Assembly (NCBI GenBank): GCA_024699045.1
Contig: JAILQK010000027.1
Location: 1 to 33,052 of the forward strand
Reading direction: 5' to 3'
DNA: 33,052 nt
From: Lachnospiraceae bacterium
GTDB taxonomy: Bacteria; Bacillota; Clostridia; Lachnospirales; Lachnospiraceae
A program made the translations under genes and the position numbers. The stretch's first letter is position 1. Every line of letters begins with the position of its first letter. The notes under the pieces were generated by a model that worked only from the letters and a program-made list of their open reading frames with translations, made no database searches and was not told the origin of the DNA. Below are positions 26,822-33,052 of this stretch, piece by piece.

Positions 26822-27018
26822 CCATGAGCGTAGAAAGATGTGATCACCCTTGAGCGATATGCGCCGAGAGCTTAGCGCACGTTCGAGCCCGGGATAACGC
26901 TGGAAATAAAGGATATGATCTCAAAGAAGGCGATAGAATGGGCGTTTCTGACAAGCTTTTTTTTCATTTGGATTTAATATATAATCATTGGACACACAGT
27001 TTTTAGAGGAGAGGTTAC

Positions 27019-30000
27019 ATGAAAAATTCAGCAGAGGGGAAGTACAGGAAAAAGGTCGCGGTAGCTGTTATCACAGCTCTTATATTGTCTCTGGCCGGGA
27101 ATATCGTCTGTCTTGCGGCGCCCGGAAGAAGGAAAACGGAACCGGAAACGTCCGGGGAAGTATCGGAGGATACCACGGAGACGGTCAGCGACACGAAGAA
27201 GGAGGCAGCTTCCGAGGAGGTATCTGAGGAGGCATCAGAGGACGTAGCTGTAGAGAAGAGCAGCGACAGGAAGAGGAAAGAGGCAGCTTCTGAGGAGGTA
27301 TCTGAGGACGCATCAGAGGACGTAGCAGAGAAGAGCAGCAACAGGAAGAAGAAGGAGACTGCTTCTGAGGACGTATCTGAGGAGGCATCAGAGGACGTGT
27401 CGGAGAAGAGCAGTGACAGGAAGAGGAAGGAGGCTGCTTCCGAGGAGGTATCTGAGGAGGCATCAGAGGACGTAGCAGAGAAGAGCAGCGACAGGAAGAG
27501 GAAAGAGGCTGCTTCTGAGGATACATCGGAGGAAGCATCAGAGGCAGATACTGATGATAAGGCCGATAAAGAGAAGGCTGAGTGGACCGTTCTTTTTTAC
27601 CTTTGCGGCACCGATCTTGAATCAAACAAGGGAGGTGCAACCGTAAATCTGGAGGAAGTGTCGGAGACCGTTCCCGATGACGAGGTGAATTTTATCATTC
27701 AGACCGGGGGAACCAAAAAATGGAGGTCCAACGATCTGGGAATAGAGATCGACACAACGAAGAATCAGAGGTATATGTATGATGCCGACGGGTTTACTCT
27801 TGTTGATGAAAAGCCGCTCGGCAACATGGCTTCAAAAGAAACGCTCAGCGATTTCATAAGCTGGGGAGCGAAGGAATATCCGGCAGATAAATATATGCTC
27901 GTCATATGGGATCACGGCGGAGGCTCGGAAGGAGGTCTTATAGTTGATGAGATCTTTAACAGGGCGGTACTTTCAGTTGAAGATTTCGGAAAAGCGCTTG
28001 ATACCGCAGATGTTGAATTTGAAACAGTTATGTTTGACTGCTGTGAGATGGCTACACTCGAAATGGGGGCGCAGATCCGGGATAATGCGAAATATATGGT
28101 GGCTTCGGAAGAGATATTGCCTGATTTCGGAACGGATTACAAGGAATGGCTCCAATACCTTTATGATGTGCCCGAATGTAACGGTGAGGAGCTCGGTATC
28201 CAGATATGTGATACCCTTCAGCAGAAGTATGTGAATCTCGGTGATGAGGAATCAACAGCCGTATTGACATTCTCTGTAGTGGATCTTAGCGGGATGGACG
28301 AGATCATCAAAGCTTTTGATGACTTTTTTACAAAAGTCGGAGACCTGCTGGAAGACCCGGAAGCTTTTACCGAATACGCGATCAGAACTTCGTTTGCCGA
28401 GGCATATGTAGGAAAAGAAAGCGGAATGGTTGATCTTGCGGATCTGGCCGATAAGGCGAAGGAACTTGATCAGCTTAAGGATGAGTCCATAGCACTACGC
28501 AGGGCGGTCAGTGATGCTGTCCCGTATTGTATAAAAGGGACCGGAAGAGTTTATTCTCACGGATTATCCTATTTTGACGGGACATCCTTTAGTACCAGAG
28601 AGTTGGATCATTATACACGAAGTGCCTGCAGTGACGTTTATCTGGCTTATCTGGATGCGATCCATCCGGAATGGACGGCTCCTGACAGCGTTTATGAAGA
28701 TATGGATCCTATTGAAGAGATCGATTTTGATAAATATATAGTAGATCCGGAGATCAGCATAGAGGATGACAGGCTTAAGCTCTCCTTCCTGGCAGGGTAT
28801 CAGGCCATAATGAAAGTGGATCATATTCTTTACCGTATGGATGAAGAAACCGGAGAATATGTAATGCTCGGCGAGGGAACAGAAGAGACCGAGGATGAAG
28901 AGAATGAATGCTATTATGCGGGCTTTGACGGAACGTGGCCTGCCATAGGGGACGAATTCTGTTCTATGAAGACAGAGAGTGAAAATTACAGTTATACTAA
29001 TTTTTCGATCCCGGTGAACATCGAGAAAATGGCTGAAGACGCAGTGATCCCGGAAAAATATGATATAGGTTATTATGAAGGCCGAACGATGGAGCTTATC
29101 GGTTCGTATGTGTACTCGAAGGAGGACAGAGAATCGGAAGGAGAAACCAGGGGTAAATATAAATTATATGGGATAAGGGAAAAAGATAATCCGGACGGAG
29201 ATGTCAGTTATTCCGGAAAAGGATTGCTCTCCCTGTCCATGATCTCCGGATCTTCAGTGAGGTTATTGTATCCGGCTATTGAAAAGTATTCTAATAATTA
29301 TATTTATAATCCGGGAGAAACAATAGAAGTAACAAGGGATCTATCCATAGATCCGAAAAAGCTTCCGGCAGGAGAGTACGGGTACAGCTTTGTGGTAACC
29401 GATGTCTTCGGCAACGATCATATAACGGACATGGCTTACCTTAGCTGGACCGGGAAAAAAGCTGTATTCAGTCTTCCGGAGGATGAAAGTGCTCCCGCAG
29501 AGATGGAAGAGGAAGAATACGGCGAGACTGAGGAAGAAACGGAATCCGCCATCACTGAAGATGAGCAGATCGAGGATGACAAGGAGTCCGAGGCTGACAG
29601 AAAGACAAGGGATGACAAGGAGTCCGAGGCTGACAGTAAGTCAAAGAATGACAGAAAGTCAGCAACTCTTTCAAATGATGCGGACTATCAGGAAAAGAAT
29701 ATCCCGGTATTTAATGACGGACCTACCGATGAGGAGGTGGTCGTCCGCTATTATGATGATATGCCGAATGTCGCCTACATCGGGATCAAGGAGTATTACG
29801 ATATTCTGATGGAGGGGAGTCTTGATAAGAAAAAGGTCACCCTTTCCGTTGAAAACAACGGAGACGGCAGCTATGAACTGGAAAATCCTTACGGATCTGC
29901 GGAAGTTGATACCGAAAAAGACACGTTTTCTTCCGAGGATATCATGGGCTTTACGAATCTGATGAGCATGGTCCAGGAGGGAATGAAAAACGGATATTAC

Positions 30001-31536
30001 AACGGGCTTAAATATGCAAGGGTTGAAGAGGTAAAGTCCAAAGGAAAAGGGACTGTTACCTTTGACCTTGGAGAATATGATATCGATATAAGGGAAGGGG
30101 AGGAGGATGTATTTTTCCCTGTAGCGACTCTGGAGGATATCTTTTCGGACGTTAATGATCACAGTACCGAATTTAACGGGGAGAAACTGTATCTGTCGTG
30201 TGACAGTTTCTTTGCCTGGGAGGAGTATGATGACGAGTACGAAGATCCTATCGTTGAGATGATGGAAGAAGGTCAAAGACCCGAAGATCTGGCGGAGTTC
30301 TCATATAACGAAATGTGCTTTGCGATCGATCATTTTTACTGCAATACCGGCAATGCGCTGCTGGACGACCTTATAGAGGAGTACGGCTTTGACACTGCCT
30401 TACAGGAATACGGTGAGATAGGAGAGACGACATCCGAGTATCTCAGATCCACTGATTTCGCGGAATATTATACCGGTTTTGATCTGCTGTGCCCGATGCT
30501 CTATGACGGACAGACCTTTGCATGTATCATAGCCGGCGAAGAGGTGCCGGAGATCGAGGAAAAGAAAGCTGAGCTTGAAGAAGAACTGGAACCATACTTT
30601 GAAGAGCTTTGGGACGAAGCGGATAAGAACAGTGTTTCCCTTGATGAGGGAATGGTTCGCGCAATTCAGCGGGAGGAAGCATTCGATGATGAAGAATACA
30701 TCAAGCAGGGAGATACTGCGGTTTTTGTTCTTGACAGCTTCTACGACTATGCTGCCGATGTCTGGGAGGAATATTATGACGAAGACGGCGATAAGAACTC
30801 ATTGATGAATCACGGATCTGACAATGTCCTGAATCTGATAGAGGCATTGGAAGATGCCTCGGCGGATGACGAGATAGATAATTTCGTGATAGATGTCAGC
30901 TTAAACAGCGGTGGGTCGATCGACAACATGGCGATGGTATACGGTCTTATTTCCGGTAAAAGGGAAGTGACCGTAAAGATGATGAATATGCTTACGGGTC
31001 AGGAGGTAGAGCAGACTTATGAGCTTGACAGGAACCTTGATAAGGTCTTTGATAAGCTTGATGAAAAAGGGGTCTATGATCTTAATTTCGGTGTGATCAC
31101 AAGTGAACAGACCATGTATTCCGCCAACTGCTTTGCGGGTCTTATGAAAGAGGACGGCTGTCCGGTGATGGGACAGAAAAGCGGCGGAGGAGTCTCGCTT
31201 ACACAGGCGCTCTCTACCGGTGAGGGGTACAGCTATTATGTTTCCTCAAAGAAAGGCTGTTTCGTGAATCAAGACGGAACGGTGGCGACAGACGGGATCG
31301 ATGTGGATGTGGACCTGATCCCCAAAGATAAGAACGGGGAGAATAAGACCGTAACCGTAAAGGATAAGTATATCGGGGATCATACCGAGTATACGGGGAC
31401 TGATTATTCTGCGCTGTATGACATAGACCGCATCAGTGAGGAGATGGATGATCAATTCGGCGAGTATAATGCAAACGATGGGAATGATGACAGGAGTGCA
31501 GGTTCAAAGACCGATGAAAGTAAGAACGGCAGGTGA
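27019..31536 (+). CDS. Secreted 1505-aa protein: signal peptide, acidic/basic tandem repeats, clostripain-like (C11) protease domain, linker, S41-like protease domain
   Basis: Signal AVAVITALILSLAGNIVCLAAP; C11: WTVLFYLCGTDLES, LVIWDHGGGSEGG, VMFDCCEMATLE; S41-like: FVIDVSLNSGGSIDNM, TSEQTMYSANCFAGLM, GQKSGGGVS. AGAGGAGAGG SD before the ATG. Confidence 0.82.
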   Translation: MKNSAEGKYRKKVAVAVITALILSLAGNIVCLAAPGRRKTEPETSGEVSEDTTETVSDTKKEAASEEVSEEASEDVAVEKSSDRKRKEAASEEVSEDASEDVAEKSSNRKKKETASEDVSEEASEDVSEKSSDRKRKEAASEEVSEEASEDVAEKSSDRKRKEAASEDTSEEASEADTDDKADKEKAEWTVLFYLCGTDLESNKGGATVNLEEVSETVPDDEVNFIIQTGGTKKWRSNDLGIEIDTTKNQRYMYDADGFTLVDEKPLGNMASKETLSDFISWGAKEYPADKYMLVIWDHGGGSEGGLIVDEIFNRAVLSVEDFGKALDTADVEFETVMFDCCEMATLEMGAQIRDNAKYMVASEEILPDFGTDYKEWLQYLYDVPECNGEELGIQICDTLQQKYVNLGDEESTAVLTFSVVDLSGMDEIIKAFDDFFTKVGDLLEDPEAFTEYAIRTSFAEAYVGKESGMVDLADLADKAKELDQLKDESIALRRAVSDAVPYCIKGTGRVYSHGLSYFDGTSFSTRELDHYTRSACSDVYLAYLDAIHPEWTAPDSVYEDMDPIEEIDFDKYIVDPEISIEDDRLKLSFLAGYQAIMKVDHILYRMDEETGEYVMLGEGTEETEDEENECYYAGFDGTWPAIGDEFCSMKTESENYSYTNFSIPVNIEKMAEDAVIPEKYDIGYYEGRTMELIGSYVYSKEDRESEGETRGKYKLYGIREKDNPDGDVSYSGKGLLSLSMISGSSVRLLYPAIEKYSNNYIYNPGETIEVTRDLSIDPKKLPAGEYGYSFVVTDVFGNDHITDMAYLSWTGKKAVFSLPEDESAPAEMEEEEYGETEEETESAITEDEQIEDDKESEADRKTRDDKESEADSKSKNDRKSATLSNDADYQEKNIPVFNDGPTDEEVVVRYYDDMPNVAYIGIKEYYDILMEGSLDKKKVTLSVENNGDGSYELENPYGSAEVDTEKDTFSSEDIMGFTNLMSMVQEGMKNGYYNGLKYARVEEVKSKGKGTVTFDLGEYDIDIREGEEDVFFPVATLEDIFSDVNDHSTEFNGEKLYLSCDSFFAWEEYDDEYEDPIVEMMEEGQRPEDLAEFSYNEMCFAIDHFYCNTGNALLDDLIEEYGFDTALQEYGEIGETTSEYLRSTDFAEYYTGFDLLCPMLYDGQTFACIIAGEEVPEIEEKKAELEEELEPYFEELWDEADKNSVSLDEGMVRAIQREEAFDDEEYIKQGDTAVFVLDSFYDYAADVWEEYYDEDGDKNSLMNHGSDNVLNLIEALEDASADDEIDNFVIDVSLNSGGSIDNMAMVYGLISGKREVTVKMMNMLTGQEVEQTYELDRNLDKVFDKLDEKGVYDLNFGVITSEQTMYSANCFAGLMKEDGCPVMGQKSGGGVSLTQALSTGEGYSYYVSSKKGCFVNQDGTVATDGIDVDVDLIPKDKNGENKTVTVKDKYIGDHTEYTGTDYSALYDIDRISEEMDDQFGEYNANDGNDDRSAGSKTDESKNGR
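27202..27579 (+). repeat. Five in-frame tandem repeats (75-78 nt) encoding KEAASEEVSEEASEDVAEKSSDRKR-type units
   Basis: Unit starts at 27202, 27280, 27355, 27430 and 27505. Confidence 0.92.
29575..29636 (+). repeat. Exact 26-bp repeat with 36-nt period (DDKESEAD units) in the interdomain linker
   Basis: gatgacaaggagtccgaggctgacag at 29575-29600 and 29611-29636. Confidence 0.9.
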
Positions 31537-31575
31537 CGGGATAAACGAAAGTCTATCATACCGGGAGGCAAAACG

Positions 31576-32286
31576 ATGGCATTACTGACCATAAAAGATC
31601 TTGCTCTCGGATATGATTCACATACTATCCTGAAAGGGATCAGTTTCACGGTCAACAGCGGGGACTATCTATGCATCGTTGGCGAAAACGGATCCGGGAA
31701 AACAACGCTTATGAAGACCCTTCTTAATCTTCAGGAACCTATAAGCGGAAGCGTAGATATCGGGGACGGATTAAAGAAAAACGAGATCGGGTACCTCCCT
31801 CAGCAGACTATTCTGCAAAGAGATTTTCCTGCGTCCGTTAGGGAGGTCGTGCTTTCGGGGTTTCAGGGAAGCTGCGGCCTGCGCCCTTTTTACAATAAAG
31901 AGGAAAAGCGGCTTGCCGTTGAGAACATGGAGAAGATGGGGATACGTGAGCTTGAGGGTCAATGCTACAGGGAACTTTCAGGGGGGCAGCAGCAGAGGGT
32001 GCTGCTTGCAAGAGCTTTATGCGCTACACGAAAACTGCTTCTGCTCGATGAGCCCGTATCGGGGCTTGACCCCATGGTAACGGCGGAGATGTACAGCCTT
32101 ATAAAAAAACTTAATGCGGAGGGGATCACGATCATAATGATATCTCACGATATCGGAGTTGCGATACGCTATGCAAGCCATATACTTCATATCGGAAATT
32201 CTGTTTTTTACGGGACGAGGGATGAATATATCGAAAGCGATGTCGGGAAATTTTTCCTGACTCAGCAGAAAGGTTCGGACGAATAA
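31576..32286 (+). CDS. znuC: Metal (zinc/manganese) ABC transporter ATP-binding protein
   Basis: [46 protein letters not shown]; followed by a ZnuB-like permease. Confidence 0.88.
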   Translation: MALLTIKDLALGYDSHTILKGISFTVNSGDYLCIVGENGSGKTTLMKTLLNLQEPISGSVDIGDGLKKNEIGYLPQQTILQRDFPASVREVVLSGFQGSCGLRPFYNKEEKRLAVENMEKMGIRELEGQCYRELSGGQQQRVLLARALCATRKLLLLDEPVSGLDPMVTAEMYSLIKKLNAEGITIIMISHDIGVAIRYASHILHIGNSVFYGTRDEYIESDVGKFFLTQQKGSDE

Positions 32287-33052
32287 TGCTGGACAAACTT
32301 GCCATGTATATGCAGTATCCGTTTGTACGGTACGCTATAATCGTAGGAGTCCTGATCTCCCTTTGCTCGTCGCTCATCGGAGTGACTCTTGTATTAAAAC
32401 GTTTTTCGTTCATCGGAGACGGTCTGTCACATGTGGCTTTTGGGGGGATAGCAATAGCCTCCGTCCTTAATGTATCCAACGATATGCTCATCGTGCTTCC
32501 GGTGACCGTGATAAGCGCCATTTTGCTCCTTAAGGGGGGGCAGAACGCAAAGATCAAAGGAGACGCGGCCATTGCGATGATATCAGTGGGCGCATTGGCC
32601 TTCGGTTATCTTATAATGAATGTATTCTCGACCAATGCGAATCTGAGCGGGGATGTCTGTACGACACTCTTTGGCTCGACATCCATACTGACGCTGAGTG
32701 AAAGTGAGGTAATGCTCTGTATAATTCTGTCGATAATCGTTGTGATCATCTTTATTGTTTTTTACAATAAGATCTTCGCGGTGACTTTTGATGAGAATTT
32801 TTCAAAGGCGAACGGGACGAATGTGGAGGGATACAATCTGCTGATAGCTATAATAATCGCGGTGATCATCGTCCTTGCCATGAATCTCGTAGGCTCTCTG
32901 CTCATATCCGCGCTTGTGATATTTCCGGCGCTCTCATCTATGCGGATATTCAAGAGTTTCAGGATGGTCACGGTCTTTTCAGCCATATTATCGGTAATAT
33001 GTGCCTTTTCTGGTATCGTGATCTCCATACTGGCAGGGACTCCCGTAGGCTC
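32286..33052 (+). CDS. znuB: Metal ABC transporter permease (ZnuB-like), 3' truncated by window end
   Basis: TAATG overlap with znuC; MLDKLAMYMQYPFVRYAIIVGVLISLCSSLIGVTLVLKRFSFIGDGLSHVAFGGIAIA is typical of ABC-3 permeases. No stop before the window end, so absent from the ORF track. Confidence 0.88.
   Translation, partial: MLDKLAMYMQYPFVRYAIIVGVLISLCSSLIGVTLVLKRFSFIGDGLSHVAFGGIAIASVLNVSNDMLIVLPVTVISAILLLKGGQNAKIKGDAAIAMISVGALAFGYLIMNVFSTNANLSGDVCTTLFGSTSILTLSESEVMLCIILSIIVVIIFIVFYNKIFAVTFDENFSKANGTNVEGYNLLIAIIIAVIIVLAMNLVGSLLISALVIFPALSSMRIFKSFRMVTVFSAILSVICAFSGIVISILAGTPVG

Noticed and set aside
27015-27640. Minus-strand ORFs (27015-27341, 27185-27640) rich in Ser/Pro/Cys repeats
   Set aside because: They are the antisense of the in-frame tandem repeats of the 1505-aa gene; composition is repeat-derived with no independent coding evidence.

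Overview
A 33 kb, gene-dense bacterial chromosomal window. Codon usage, gene order and domain types suggest Clostridia, probably Lachnospiraceae (inference). Left part: housekeeping genes in the common Firmicutes order rsmB(3' end)-rlmN-prpC-prkC-rsgA-rpe, followed by a secreted/anchored Ig-like + trypsin-like protein. Next come a divergent small double-glycine-leader peptide ORF on the minus strand and an ABC exporter operon (ATPase, FtsX-type permease, HlyD-like adaptor). Then secG-rnr-smpB and a minus-strand lipoprotein resembling a GH43/sialidase-type beta-propeller. An accessory block (about 17.9-26.3 kb) holds an SDF-family symporter with an extra cytosolic N-terminal domain, a Ser/Thr kinase with a TPR-like tail, a CDF-like transporter with altered metal-site residues, a HAMP/SpoIIE-type phosphatase, and three membrane or unknown-function proteins. 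A non-coding region at 26.35-27.0 kb holds two nearly identical 202-bp copies of an element that is itself a long imperfect inverted repeat (MITE-like or structured RNA). It is followed by a 1505-aa secreted protein that appears to fuse a clostripain-like (C11) protease to an S41 protease, then znuC and a truncated znuB. Strongest leads: the duplicated inverted-repeat element, the C11-S41 double protease, the double-glycine peptide beside the exporter, and the kinase/phosphatase/transporter cluster with the symporter N-terminal fusion. All family calls come from reading motifs by eye; no database search was run.
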